Source: Piper betle
Lineage: Eukaryota; Streptophyta; Magnoliopsida; Piperales; Piperaceae
NCBI GenBank assembly: GCA_033002965.1
Contig: JAURVB010002535.1
Location: 62,001-126,000, forward strand
Length of the DNA stretch: 64,000 nucleotides
Reading direction: 5' to 3'
Each line of letters begins with the position of its first letter. Within the stretch, counting starts at the first letter, position 1. Of this stretch, positions 12,440 through 25,507 are shown in pieces. The notes under the pieces are model-generated. The model did no database searches. It saw only the letters and a list, made by a program, of their open reading frames with translations, and had not been told where the DNA came from. Position numbers and translations under genes: made by a program.

Positions 12440-13640
12440 CTCAGTGTCAAGTATTAAAAGAATACAATATTTACCCATGTTTTAATGCGATTTTGTATTT
12501 CCCGGGTATAAACATTATTAATTAGGTGATATTTCTCGTTATATTATAGTTAATTAATATTTTATGAGATATGCTTAATTTTATAATTTTAATGTAGAAA
12601 AAGATGAAACAAATTAAGCTTTGGAATTAAATGGTCATCGCAATTGGCCCCACCCAATGACTACAATTTATGGTGTTGACAAAGCTCGATGATGATGGAT
12701 ATACATAGCTTTGGTGCCATTGTCAGGAGTTGGAAACTTCATCAGACATCATAATCAATTAGACTACATCGAGTTGTGGAATCCTTCCTCGAATTCTTGT
12801 ATCTCTTGGGTATTTCATCTTTTATATAAAGGGGTGGTCATTTGTTGTTTGAGATATCTCATCTTTTGGGTTAAAAATTGTTCTAATTTTTGTAATTCTT
12901 TTCCTTTCATAATGAAAACTAGTTTCTTCTTTATAAGGTTTTCTATTTTTATTATGAAGTAGTCCTTTATTTCGTTCTAGAGAAGAATGAAACTCAATAT
13001 TGTTTAATTGAATTCATTTCAACCTCTTACTCTTTTATTCAATTGGATTGTTTGAATTATTATGTTCTAAATGCTAAGAGTAGAGTGATCGCCTATTGCT
13101 TAGATCATTAGGTCTAGTTTGATTTTGGGAGAAATTAATTGGATTAGTCATTGATAATTCATCATACGATGAATCATTTGACTTGTTTTTAGTTGTGGTT
13201 AGGAGATACACAACACCGTATGCGATTGTAAGACAAATCTTAATGCGTTATTTTGTTGATTAATCCATTATCACTGAGAGGTAGAAATGGAGGTGAGATA
13301 ATAGATGCATGAAGGAGCGGGATCCACCATGTCATATAATTCTCCTAGATCGGCAATTCAAGAGAATAAAAGATAAGAGTAAGATATGATGATTATTAAA
13401 TTCATGTTAAGGGAAATTCGATTCTAGAATGAGTTTTATCATTGCAACGTCTCCTTTAATTCAAAGTTATTATTTAGATTTAGTTAAGTCGATTGTGTTT
13501 GTTTTGTTCTTCATTTCATTTTCTTTAATTAATTTAAGGAAATTCATTTCTCTACGGGACGATACTCAAATTCATCATTATATTATTTGTTTCGACCATG
13601 TATACATGCATGTTATTGAATTAATCAAACATTTAGCCAG
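12440..13640 (+). mobile_element. Insert in Q LTR with Asp-tRNA-type primer-site motif
   Basis: This AT-rich stretch is absent from the other Q LTRs. At 12,711-12,731 it has TTTGGTGCCATTGTCAGGAG, a worn version of the TTTGGCGCCGTTGCCGGGGA that follows the 5' LTR of many plant Tat/Athila elements, complementary to tRNA-Asp. At about 13,550 CTCTACGGGACGATACTC recalls the CCCTGTGGGATCGAC motif common near such LTRs. No coding domain is visible. Ends are approximate and no target duplication was identified. It is probably a short non-autonomous or deleted LTR element. Confidence 0.4.
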
Positions 13641-15210
13641 ACTTCTTACACTAGCCCGACCAGAATGTCCCCACCACTCTTCTCCTCCTCTTCCCCATCT
13701 TTCCCTAGCTGAGACCTTTCCATTCTTCCTTTGGTTGTTGCCGGCAGCTGCGCCACAGACCAATTCCAACCAGTCACCCTAGCCAGACGACATAGACCCT
13801 CATCGAGCCCCCTAGTCCTTCCCTTGCTAGCCAATTTGCAGTCATGACCGCCCTTCGGCTATGGCAGCCTCCATGGTCTTCATTGCTAATTCAAGTGAGA
13901 TAATTATCACATCTCAAATTATATATTTTTAATTTATCATTATACATATCATCCATAATTTTATGAATTTTTCATACTTTTGTTAATATGTTAATTTTTG
14001 AAATTTTGTGATAATTATCTGTTAATGGATGAACTTTTGTATGTAATTAAGATTGATAACAATTACTTATATTTCAAATTATTTGATTACAAAATTTATT
14101 ATGATATTGATGATGTTAAAAATTGTGAAGTTATGTATTAGGGTTATAATTGTGTAGGTTAATTAATTATTTGATTAGAAAGTTAATTTAGAATGAAAAT
14201 GGATATGAGATGAGATAAGTTTAAAAATTGTGATGTAGTCACCTAGTTAAAAGTAATGATAAGAATATTTTAAATTGTTGGTTGTTAAATTAATTCATTT
14301 ATTGATAGTCTCATAGTGATGTTAGTAATTATAGTATTCATAATTTTGCAATGATTTCCATGAATCCATTTCATTCATGCATTAGATAGCTAGCTTAGGC
14401 ATTAGCATTTAGTTTGATTGTATAGATATAGAGTAGGAGGTCGCCGTCTAGGCACGTGGCTTCACTTGGAGCTTCTACTGAGTCCGTTTAAAATTCGTTC
14501 TTTGCTTTTCGTTCTATTCTGTCGTGATTTATTTATTATTTGCAGGATGGGTTAAGTGATGTTTTAGTGAATTCAACTTAACTCAAGTTATTTAATTAAA
14601 TGATTTTTTTATTAATAACCCTCGAAGATGAGATTCCTCGAGTCTGATTTTGGAAACAAGATCTACCGCACGTTGCCTTCAGGCATATAATATTAAATCC
14701 CTTACCAGACCTATACAGATTTTTATTGAGTTTTTAGTGAAACAAGGAATGGTGAAATCGACTCGCACATACCATTAGCTCGTTCATGTGCCAGTAACAG
14801 CGGGTTCTATATTAGTGAGAGGGTTGTTCCATTCTTGAGGGAAGCTGACAACTCCGCATTTTGAGTTTCCTCACACCCAAACAAGTGTGGAGGTTTATGG
14901 GTGTCTGAACATGTGGTTCAAAGTATACTAAATGCGACTTACCTAAGAGTACTCTGATAGAAAAAGGAGAGGGCCTAGGATATACTCTATTCCCGAGGAA
15001 GAGAGAAAAAAGAAGAGAATGCAAAAAGAAGCATCAACAAACCAGCTAACTCCTAATGCTATTGGGTCTGCCATCCGATGGCTTCCTAGTAGATGCCCTT
15101 ATGATAGTTCAGCAGAAGATATATATGGTGTTCTTCTAAATGAGAGTCAGCTCTTATTTACCAGTTTATTATAGTTATTTTTGGACTAGTAACACTTATT
15201 ATTGACATTT

Positions 15211-15213
<3 letters not shown>

Positions 15214-15242
<29 letters not shown>
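15214..15242. repeat. (AT)n microsatellite in Q LTR
   Basis: A run of about 14 AT units lies at the spot where other Q copies read TTATATATATGTAGGTGA, so it is an expansion of a pre-existing short AT tract. Confidence 0.9.
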
Positions 15243-15870
15243 GGTAAGGAGTATGAGTTTGATATGCCAACCTAGATGGAGGAGCAGTGACTGACTACTA
15301 TGTGCACACACAAACCTGATGCAAAATATGTTTGATCTAATATATGATTTTGGTTATGATCTATTATGATGAGACTTATTGTATTGTATTGAAATGACTT
15401 AACAATGTTAAGAATGTTCTGACAATGTGATAGAGGAGATCAGTAAAATGGGTCAAAGCCCACTTTTTGAAAGTGATTCTGTGAATATAATGGATGTGAC
15501 AGATAAAAGAAAAAGATGGGTCAAGACCCATTTTATGGAAAAGATTTGGTTGATGTTACTTTAGTATATTATGAAATGAAAATATGTGGATGGTATGATA
15601 TATAATGATGTTTTGACAAGTTGGCCCCCTTATTACACTTTTAGGTGAAACTCTGCCCATTTGGTTTGGAATATGAATTATTTCTTTTGTCATTCACGCA
15701 GCCTCCTGTTAGGGTTCCTTCCATTTCATGCATGCATGAAAAGATTTATCTTTCATCTTGAAACACCCAAAGTAGATCCATTTGAGTTAGGTTTAGGTTA
15801 GCCGACTTAACCAAGTGACCCGTCACATTCCAATTCGGTTCGCGAGAGTAAGCTGGATTTGGGTGTTACA

Positions 15871-18392
15871 AGGGGTCATTGACTCAATAGTTCTTGTGTT
15901 AGAATTTTCCCAGGCCCATTAGGTTCAACCAGCTCTAGAAAGGGCCTAGCCAATTCCATCCCTTCCAAGGTCCACTCAGGCCCAAACCCTTCAAATTTGG
16001 ACTTGAAAATTTTCAAGATTCAAACCAACGGTGTTGGATAACTATATCCATTGACTCATGCCCATTTGGAGTCTCCAATCCCATGAACAAAATTGAGGAA
16101 GATTGCTGCACAGCCCATGAACACTATTCCACAACCTAAGCCCAACCTTTGTGAGCCTTATTTACCATGTTGGCCCATGGTCTAGCACTTGCTAAACTTT
16201 CCACCTTACCCCTAGAGTGCCAGGGCCCACTTGTCTATATTTCAGTCCATTTGGACACCATTTAGCCCATCCAAAAAATTGTCCAATTAAGTTCGTTCAA
16301 TTAAACCCTAAATTGGACTTTTCTAACTAACTATACTTGTAACCCTAAACCCTAATTAAGTTACCTAATGAGGTTTAATGCACCATTAAGAATGTAATTA
16401 AGTTAATTAGATATCTTTTGTTTTGTGCATGAGTTGAGGCCTTGCATTGATGTGTGTGCCAATATAATCTGAGTCTGATTTGGATTCCATCTTTGTGCTT
16501 GGTTACGTGGAGTAAGCTCATCAACCTAGGACACAGACCTTCACTCTTCCATGTCTATAGGACTCTTCTGCTTCATGTATTGCTGCACTCCTCGAGAGAG
16601 TATTTAACCTAGGTTTTAGACAATAGCACAATGTCGATGACATTTTATCTATGTACTAACACCATTTTTAATGCATTCAATTTGAATTGGTGTTTTCTAC
16701 ATCATAATTCTTGTGAGAAGACATTCTCAATAATTAGCCTTGGACAACTTTTTAGGAAAATGGATCTATATACAAATATAGATCACACATCAAATCGGGA
16801 CAAATTGTAACCATTCATGGTGACTCCTTAGTAATCAGATCGACCAAGCCTCATTTGGCCACTGCAGGAGCAGCCGTTCATGGCCATTGTGGAGAAATAA
16901 TTTATGAAGGAGATACATTAGTTACATTTTTTGTTGATTAATAAAATTACAAGAATGAGACCATTGTTGTTTTTTAAAATTGAAGATTAATATATTTGTG
17001 ATATAAGTTCTTACCTAAACTTACTATACAAGTACGCGAATTTGACGGTTTAATGAAGAAGAGTGTGAGTGGAGTGGGTTATATGAATTGCACCAGTACT
17101 CCTTTATAACCTAATGTGGTGCAACGTAAGAGGCAACTGCGTAACACAACACATTTTATGAAAGTTGTGGCACTTTGGTTTCTATTCACCTGAGTACCCC
17201 GGTGGGCGATATATGGAGGGTTTGAGGGTGCGAGTATGTTTATCTTTACACTTTTGCCATTGATTTGTCTGGCATATGATATTTTTATTATGAAACATGG
17301 CCAATTATGCCCATATTATAATGTGTTGTATTCTTGGAGTATCTAAATTTTTCTATGGATATTGAGATACCCATCAATCAATTTTATATTATCGGTAGCT
17401 ACTTTCGTACATATAATCAAACTTGTTTGATTACTAATATTTTTCCTATATTTATGTAGGTATGCATTCTTGGTTAGGATAGGCAGACCGATCAAAGGGC
17501 TCATGGTGGGGGATTGTGCTTGATGTGTGCTTATTTTTCTAACTTATGTGTTTGTGGAATTAGACCATGAACTTTTGATGTATGGATTATATTATTTTGT
17601 GGGCTTGTGCCCAAAATCTCCCTAGAACGTTGTGCAATTAAATTGAGTCTATATGATGGTTCATTGCACACATGTGTTTTATTTAGTTTTATATTATTTG
17701 ATTTTTGTGGCACATTTTGGTGCAAAGGCTAATAATTGTCTATCGGGTGTGTAAGCTTCAATTCCTTGGAACATGACGTGGAGTAATTTAGATATACTAA
17801 ACATATTTGGTTGTAGCTATGTGTGTGTTAAAGTAGCGTGGGCCGAAGAAGCATGCGATTCATTTTGCGTGAATGAGCGGTGTTAGAGTATGATGCTCTC
17901 ATACTCAATGATGTCTCTGTATGTTTAATTGTCGATCATGGGTATGTGTATTAGATAACCACAACCATTGTGCTGTGTGTAATAAGTTCATAAGAATAAG
18001 GGTACCTAACTTTAAGGTTGTAACTATGTATAAGAACTGAATCATGAATTTGCATCCTTTCAAGATCAAGCTATTAATTGCAGCAAGGTTTCACCTCTTA
18101 TGTAGTTAGGAATGATCATGTATGCATTTCTAAAGTCACCCTCGAGTTGCTAGGGAGGTGTTCCTCTCCCGTAAGTTGAAGTGCTCATGCTAGGAGCTCC
18201 CTAAGTTTAACAACTTTCATACCGTAGTATGATCAGCATGCATTGTATGAAATCTTGTCAGGTGTTCATTTTAGCCTCCTTGATGATTGAGATCCACTTC
18301 TATAAAGTTTGAATGATTGTAGACAAACGAATAGCTCCAAATTATAACATCACATTGCACTCCGCCCTTGGACCAAAAAATGGTGTGTTACA
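15871..18392 (+). mobile_element. Family-A 3' LTR, segment 3 (ends the element)
   Basis: It continues the LTR after the second solo-LTR insertion and matches 1,640-3,522 of the 5' copy, with landmarks TTAGGTTCAACCAGCTCTAGAA, GGAACATGACGTGGAG (17,768) and the closing ACCAAAAAATGGTGTGTTACA. The five bases at 15,871-15,875 are the duplicated target. Confidence 0.75.
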
Positions 18393-18774
18393 TACTATAT
18401 ATGTGAGTAGTGGACTTAGTACCTTGTAGGAGATACTGAGTGGACATTTTGTATGTACGTAGCTACTGGAGTGTAGGAGAGACATGATGGAGACTCTCAG
18501 CATTAGTTCTTGCTTTATTTTCCAAATGTTAGTTTTATTAGTGGGCCTGTGTTGAGATGATTATTATATTATTAGTATATTTTATGAACATAAAGACTTA
18601 TGGATTAGTGATATTACTAGAACGTGGTCGATCGGCTTATAGTATTATTATTCTACTTATTCATATTCTAATATATGTTATAATTCTTGAATTATATGTT
18701 ATTTAAGTTATGCATGCGCGCTAGGATGATGAATGTATTGGCCTTAATAGGGTTTATACATTTGAAAATGGGGT
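18393..18774 (+). mobile_element. Short LTR-end-like fragment, unclassified
   Basis: A stretch of about 380 bp with no coding potential ends in GAAAATGGGGTTACA, like the 3' terminus of a plant LTR. Its front end is not defined. It may be the tail of an LTR that family A inserted beside. Confidence 0.3.
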
Positions 18775-18799
18775 TACACCATCCCCTACCATGAGCCTC

Positions 18800-19495
18800 T
18801 TATTCATACACCTGTGCTGACCACTAATAGGGATACATACCTACATAGATATAGAAAAACCAATTGAAAATAACTATTGATAAAACAATACTACCAGATT
18901 AATATCTTGATACTCACGATAAATTATGAAACTTCCAAAATATATCTCATGGTAGTAAGCTTAGGCCAACATGGACTAATATCATAAAATATGTTGGATC
19001 AAATCAATGGCTTCATACTTACAAACTTATGCTTACCTGCTCACTTCCTCCACATATCGCTCACTATGGTACTCAAGTGGCCTGGAACAATGATAGTTCC
19101 CCAATTTCTATAAACACGCTACATTCACAGTATCCTACTAACATTGCACTACTTTAGGGTGTTAAAAAGTACTAGTGTAATTCATACATAACTGTACCAT
19201 TCACTCTCAAATTCCTAAAAAACGTAAAATTAGTATACTTACATTATAGGCTTATGGTAATGGCTTATATCATAGGCTTTCTTGATCTTCCGGTTTGAAA
19301 ACCTTCAATGGATCTCATCCATGAAGTTTTATTAAACTTTGGAAAACTTCTGATAGATGGCCTGACATTGAAGGGATTTGATAAAATGCCATCAACGTCG
19401 TCTTATGTCTAAAACCTAGTGAAAACCTCACTCATGGAGCCAAGCAAAGATAAAGAAGAAGAGTCCTACGGACCTGAACGAGTTAAACTTCTTGT
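18800..19495 (-). mobile_element. D-like LTR fragment (minus strand)
   Basis: It parallels 44,240-44,880 of the family-D LTR in order and wording. Shared features are the TTATGAAACTTC run, the CTAGTGT-containing stretch, GGCTTATATCATA, TTTTATTAAAC, the TAAAATGCC block and the GTCTAAAAC block. Similarity is partial, so it is either an old copy or a sister family. It is not coding. Confidence 0.5.
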
Positions 19496-19499
19496 CCTA

Positions 19500-21681
19500 A
19501 ATTGGCAAGCCCACTCCGAGTATCCTAGCAAAGAGATGAACCCGAATCACAATTGGATTACTTATCTAGATTATCTTGCTTAGTAAAGTGTTAATCCTCA
19601 TTAGGTAACCTTAATTAGGGTTTCATGTTGCTAAGTACACTTAGTGAAAAGTCCCATACTTAGGACTTTATTAAATGAACTTAACCAAACATTTTTTAGA
19701 GGGGCCAAACAGTGTTCAAATGGACTGAAATTTAGACCAGTGGTCGTTGACACTTGAAGGGTTTGGTATAAAAATTAGCAAGTGTTGTCAATGGGCCAAC
19801 ATAGTAAACAAGGCCCACTAAGGTTAGGCTAAGGTGCTAGGAAAAATGTTCTTAGGCTGCGCACCAATTTTACTAAGTCTTTGCTCAAAGGTTTGGAGAC
19901 TCCAAATGAGCATGGGTGAAAATGTTGAGTTGACCAACACTGTCAGATTTATCTTAGTAAAAGATCAGGTCTAAAGCCAAAGTAATTGGGCCTTAGTGGG
20001 TTCAGGAAGAGTAGCATTAACAAAGGCATTTCTCAAGCTAGCAAGACCTAAATGGCTTGGGAAATTACTACAAAATTATTTACAAAATTAAAGGCCCTAA
20101 AATTTTAGAGAGACCTAAGGTCTAGGAGAATTTTCATAAAATTTCACCTCTCACACTAGGCTCAATGAATTTTGCAACTAGAGCTAGGGAATTAACATTT
20201 CACCATCCATTCTTGTGTACTCCCAAAATCTAAGCTAGCCACCACTAATAAATTTTACATAAGCCCAAATTTTGCATGTTCAGAGTAGATAATCAATCAG
20301 TCTTTATTAAATTTTTGTAGATTTTATAAATATGATTTACAGGCTCAACTATGAGCACAAACTTAGAACATAGCCAAGCATACGAGAAACACAACAAGCA
20401 CATACAATGATTAGGGGTGGTTTTGTTTGGGCCTTTATTGAGGTCATTTTAGTTTGGAATTTTAGTGAGTCATAGCCAACACTGAACGAAACAAACATGC
20501 AAAAGATAGTATGCAAAGCATGCCTAAAACAGGGGGACATAATTGGGGAAAATGGTAGTAGGCTATTGAAAGCAGTAAAGCCGCCATATTTTGCCTAATT
20601 TGGATCCCATACATGCTCATAAAGGCCAAAACAAGAGAAATGTGTTTCATCCACATTATTGATCTACCTATTATAAACAATATTCAATTTATAGCATGCA
20701 AAAATATGACGTAGAAAGAGAGTTATCGTAGATCTACCAAGATAGTACAATTAGGCAACCATGCCATGCTAAACAAAACATAACTATATAATCGAGCAAG
20801 ATAAAATTTTGAAACTACCACCTAAATGCTACTAACTCAATCAGCTACATGAGAAGAATTTCAGAAAAGCATTCACCTAGCACATAACCAAGCAACAACA
20901 AATAAAACTCCAAAGGAGAAGAGGCTTACTTCCAACCCACCGAGGGGAGGTATATTGTTGCATCCCACCCCAAGACCTACAACCCTAGGCCCTTAGGAAA
21001 CCTTGGAGAGGCTTCAGAGGTCAAGGAGAAGCCAAGGAAGGAAGATGGGGAGGCATGGAGGCAAGGGAAAGTCAGAGGAAAGCAAAAGAAGGGGTCAAAA
21101 GTGGAAAAAATTGTTTTATAGAAAAGGGAAAACCTTCCGGCACAAGGCCCTTGCCCCAAAACATGGGTGCTGACCTTTGTGACCCAAATCACAGATAGCA
21201 TGGTCTATTGGCATGATAGGCACGTCTAGGCCAAACTAGGACATAGGCATCGCCCAAGGGCGCTGTACTTGTGCCTTTGCTTTGGCTGAAAACTCTAATT
21301 TCAAAATTTGGTCAATGCAAGGGCATTGGTAGGGTGCCTTTATGCTCGGACTAGATCCCACGCACTTAGAGTTTGTACACTAAGGCAACTGGGGGACCTT
21401 GGGAACTGTGTTGCAGGTCACGCTCAAGTTAGGATCGACTAAAAAGTAGTCCAAACACATGGCAAGCAATATATACTCGCGAGATACACGGTCCTTAACC
21501 CAACTTGTCTCAACTTAATAAAAATCGAAAAAAAGAGTCAATGCAGCATAGTGTCAAGCCGGGTAGTGCCGAGCTCCTGGAGAGACTAAGGTCATGACTC
21601 GCACATACTATACCATACATATGCACATGACAAAAAGGCTAGGCCTGCACCTTGGTTCGGGTAAAATGCCCGCGTTTTACA
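19500..21681 (-). mobile_element. Family-A LTR on minus strand, 3'-truncated
   Basis: Read from the minus strand it starts TGTAAAACGCGGGC at 21,681 and follows the family-A LTR. It shows the block with GACACTATGCTGC (compare 7,170), the palindromic motifs, a TATA-like CTATAAAAC near 21,118, the ATGAGCATGTATG run (compare 8,184) and the AAACCCTAATTAAGGTTACCTAATGAGG run (compare 16,343). The last several hundred bases of the LTR are missing at the left, where D-like sequence begins. Open frames here are chance frames in repeat DNA. Confidence 0.65.
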
Positions 21682-22690
21682 ATGAAATTCATCAATAAAC
21701 CAAGTCATCCCACTTCCTTGCCCTTGTAAAATGCATTTTAGAGGCAATTTTGCCATTATAAAAAGCAAGATACACATCTCTTTTTGATAAATAATAAATA
21801 TACTTTCTTCCACAAATAATAAACAAAATTCATTGCCTCCCACACATAATTGTCTCTAATTTTTATTTCAAGAACTAATCCAGCCCTTCAAAGTCAGAGA
21901 CTAAATCAAGGAAATGAGGCTAAAAGATATAAAACACAGAGTAGACACCTGTACTAAATTTCACCAGTAGCATCTTCAAAATGAGGTTGAAAGAGATAAG
22001 GAAATTCCAAATGCATGTCTATGACATGTATATATTTCATAATGGTATGCTTGGTTAGCATTAAATTAGTGTAAACAACATAAAAATTTTAAAATATTCA
22101 ATTTTAATAAAAGTAAATATATTTAATATGTTTTATATGTAAAATAATATTCAACAAATTATTTTGTGTTCAAATTAAGTATGGTTACATCTAAATTGTA
22201 GTATAAAATATTATAATTTCTTTCCCTGTTGCCCTGAATGTAAAATTAATTTTTCATCTATTTCTTATCTAAAGAGATAAGAAAAAGAGAAGATAAGAAA
22301 CTTAGAGAAATTTTTTTATATGATTAATTACAATAAAAAATAGAGTTTCTTACAAGAAAAAGGGAGAAAATTTCTGATGTTACCAGATGGGAAAATCTAA
22401 CATAATTAAAAGAAAATGAAAATTTTAATATAATGAGAAAACTACCTTCCCATTCGAAAAAAATAAATTTTATTGAGTAACATGCTAGTAAACCATGCGT
22501 GCCGGTGGCGGTAGCCGATGTAATATCATGTAATTTTTATTACTCATACTTAGTGTTACAGAGACAACTTAGATGGACATACTTAATATTTTTAATCGGG
22601 ACAAAGTTTTTCTTTGTACTTTAAACAAATTATGGTGTGTGGTGCACTGATTAATTCAGTTACGTTGTTGATTATATATAGTATGGGAAG
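21682..22690. other. AT-rich DNA, nothing recognised
   Basis: There is no gene, LTR terminus or tRNA. It contains a short hairpin-forming purine/pyrimidine segment around 22,260-22,310 (TTCTTATCT...AGATAAGAA) and long A/T runs. Confidence 0.5.
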
Positions 22691-24110
22691 GCGTGATCAA
22701 ACTATTATGTGAAAGGAGTAGAAAAGGGTTGTGAAAGATAGTTTAACAAGTAAGGAAGTTATCTTGACAGATAAGTGGATGCTGTCAGACTGTGAGCCAA
22801 CTCTAAATAATTAATTTCTTGCCAATGTGAATCATTGTTAATTAGAACTAGCACTGAAAAAGGTTACCCTGATTAGCCACAAATGGTTTAATTTAGTTAA
22901 ATATGGCTAAGTGGGTGAAGCTGTAGATGGTCTAGGTAAGGGCTAGAGCATGGAAAGCAGTTTCTCTAGGCTTAGTAGGAGGCTTGAAGGGTAATTAAGG
23001 AAAGGGAGAATTAGGGAAGGACTATATAAATACCTTTTGAGGGTGGTCAACCCTTTTTCTTTGCCAAAACATAAAGAGCCAACCATCTGTTCTCTCTTGC
23101 AAGTCATCCTCCTCCTCTTCTCTTGTCCTTCATCCTATCTGGTGGTTAGAAGGTTTGTAAGTCATCACCAATTGAAAACTATTGAAGAAGAGCTTAGTAA
23201 TTCAATTTTAACATAATTAATTTATGCACTATGTGTATATTCATATTGTATTTTGTTTGAATTATATACAAATGTATATTCATGGTTGATGAATGTTTAT
23301 TTGATTATTAGATACATGTACATCATAATCGGGACCATGAACTGAATTATGATTGATGCAATTAGGCTTAATCAATGTAGAAACCAATTTTGTGTTGTTT
23401 GATGCCTAAAAGAATAAGTTGAATAAAAATAATGTAAGAAATTGTTTTTATTTACCAAGAAGCATTCTCAACACTTAAATTTTATGTAAATAAGAGGTGT
23501 AGGAAGTATCATCTCGTTCTAAACATTTTTGAGTGGTTTCTTGCAAAACCTTAGTTAAAATTAGAAACTTGTTCAATATAATAATGTTTTAATGGTGAAT
23601 TTTGATAGAGGCCACAAAACTAAAAATTGTTTTAGAGAAATGTCGTATAACATGTTATGAAATAAATCTTAAAATTTCATGAAGTTTGAACTTTATTTTG
23701 TTGTTGAATAAAGATGAAAAAACTCGGAAAAAATCTTTTTGAAAGATGGCTCCATGCCACAATGCTCATTGCATTAAAAGAAAATTTTGAAAAACAGCGC
23801 CCCAGGGCCGGCTTCGAGAGCCGTTTCCTTCATGATAATTTTGATAAAACTCTTTTAATTGTTGTCTAAACTTTACGTATGATGTATATATGCCTTTTTA
23901 AAGGTTAGATAGCGCTCATATGATTTTAAATACATGTTGTAATGATTATTGACATGTGGATTAAATGATGAATGATTGGTCATGGTAGATCATGCATGCA
24001 TACACGTGCATTCTAGTCAGATAGTGATATGTATATGCTTATTCCATTGCTCAAGCTAGGAGGTGATAGCCGAGACGTTTTAGAGCAAGGAAGGCTATTG
24101 ACTAGGTTTG
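22691..24110 (+). mobile_element. F-type LTR fragment, plus strand, with TATA promoter
   Basis: It has a promoter-like TATA box at 23,023 followed by a pyrimidine-rich leader. The stretch GAAGAAGAGCTTAGTAATTC at about 23,183 corresponds to GAAGAAGAGGCTCAGTAATT read on the minus strand at about 24,735-24,715, so the two F-type pieces face each other. Limits are approximate. No coding region was found. Confidence 0.45.
23023..23032 (+). promoter_or_regulatory. TATA box of F-type LTR
   Basis: GGACTATATAAATACC is a strong plant TATA context. About 60 bp downstream a CT-rich leader begins (TCATCCTCCTCCTCTTCTC). It is most likely a retrotransposon promoter, because the flanking sequence is repetitive within the window. 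Confidence 0.5.
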
Positions 24111-24111
24111 T

Positions 24112-25469
24112 TTACAATATGACATAAAAGATGATGATGATGATTGCATACAACCCATTATAAACATCAATAAGAAGTTAACATTATCATACCAACATCA
24201 TACAATGATTAATGAATCTTGAGCATAGCATACATTATTCAACATTAGCAATAAAACATGAAAATCATACTTAGGATATGCGTATTGCGGCATTGGACCT
24301 GAGCACTATGGTGTTAGGGCTTGGCAAGGGTTTCACAATTAGTGAAAGTTGTGGCTCTCACAACAGGAAGTGAGAGCATTGTGGCATTGTGTTGTGTACA
24401 TATTTTTCTAATAAGTGAAGGTCACGAGGCTGGCAGCCCCGGCTTTGGAAGCCACAATGCTGGGCCTCGTCTTCTTTACTTTTAGTTGAGCAGCGCTATG
24501 ACTGCTAGTGCTAGGACTTCAAATCTGAATTTGTTTATCTTTTTAGTACCTGATCCGATTTTTATCAAATAAATTTTCTTGCTCTCCAAACAACAAAACA
24601 AGGGTTTTAGCATGTTTTTAACATGATTTAACCTATTTTTCATAATTTTGGTTAAGAGAAAGAATAATTTAATGGAATTCATGTTCTAAACTTAATCCAT
24701 CTCAACAAAGAATAATTACTGAGCCTCTTCTTCAGCAAATTTGCCAAGATTTCTGCTCCAACAACTCCACACACGATCTCCAACAAGGGAGATGGCATAG
24801 AGAAGGAGAGAGAGAGAGGAGAGAGAGAGAGTAGATAGAGAGGGAGTCAATAGAGAGAGAGACAAGAAGGAGGGATGGCAGATAGGGCTCCAAATTGCAA
24901 AAGTTCAATTCGCCCACCTAGTCGTCCCTTATGTACTCTAGGCCTTCTACACAACCTAGGACATCCTCCTAATCTTAACAGAGTAAACTACACTTAAACT
25001 TTGAACACATAAGCCTAAATGGACAAACTTATCCACATCTAATGACCGAACCTAGGCAAAACTCAACCGTTGGACAACTAACAATGCTACACTTCAACTT
25101 AGATCTTCTGAATGTGTAAATAATTGCTTAAGCCCAAACATTGGCACAAAAACTAGTCAAACTTACCATTTGAAATATATAATTGATTCACATATGACCG
25201 TGTCCAAGTTGTCCACCAAAGGTTATAGCTTGTATGACCAAGTAATCCCTAGGGATTTCACTTGATCATTTGCCCCATTTCATGAGTGAGCGTTAGACGA
25301 AGATCTCACATAGCCAAACTCAAAATAATTAACACACAACTATATAATTCAAAGTACCTTTCATTAGTCTAGGCTAACTTATCGAAAGAAAAATTTTTAT
25401 GTGCTTAAACATGAAGAGTTAACTTTGGATATATCTTAATCAAGAGAGGGAAATAAAGCTAACGAAACA
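24112..25469 (-). mobile_element. F-type 3' LTR of a minus-strand chromovirus, truncated
   Basis: Read on the minus strand it begins TGTTTCGTTAGC right after a polypurine tract and the integrase/chromodomain remnant, so it is the 3' LTR. It continues through a GA-rich microsatellite (about 24,804-24,863) to sequence shared with window positions 180-750. The left limit at about 24,112 is where the oppositely oriented F piece begins. Confidence 0.6.
24804..24863. repeat. (GA)n-rich microsatellite
   Basis: An interrupted GA/GAGAGG run lies inside the F-type LTR, giving chance open frames on the minus strand. Confidence 0.85.
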
Positions 25470-25470
25470 T

Positions 25471-25500
25471 TCTACCCTCTTTAAAGAAATTTCATCCCAA
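25471..25500 (-). other. Polypurine tract and 3' internal end (minus strand)
   Basis: On the minus strand the end of the internal region reads TTTGGGATGAAATTTCTTT then AAAGAGGGTAGAA, the usual Del/Tekay ending followed by the plus-strand primer and then the LTR. Confidence 0.7.
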
Positions 25501-25507
25501 AATTTAG

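Larger units (their letters stand above)
11583..15870 (+). mobile_element. Family-Q solo LTR no. 2, itself interrupted
   Basis: It starts TGTAAAACCTATGACTCGAG and ends GGATTTGGGTGTTACA. Flanks are AGGAG (11,578-11,582) and AGGGG (15,871-15,875), a 5-bp duplication with one later change. It is 4.29 kb, about 1.2-1.4 kb longer than other Q LTRs. The excess is explained by an insert at about 12,440-13,640 within its C-rich block. Q landmarks resume after it, including GATGAGATTCCTCGAG near 14,628 and the TTGGCCCCC block near 15,620. Confidence 0.8.
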
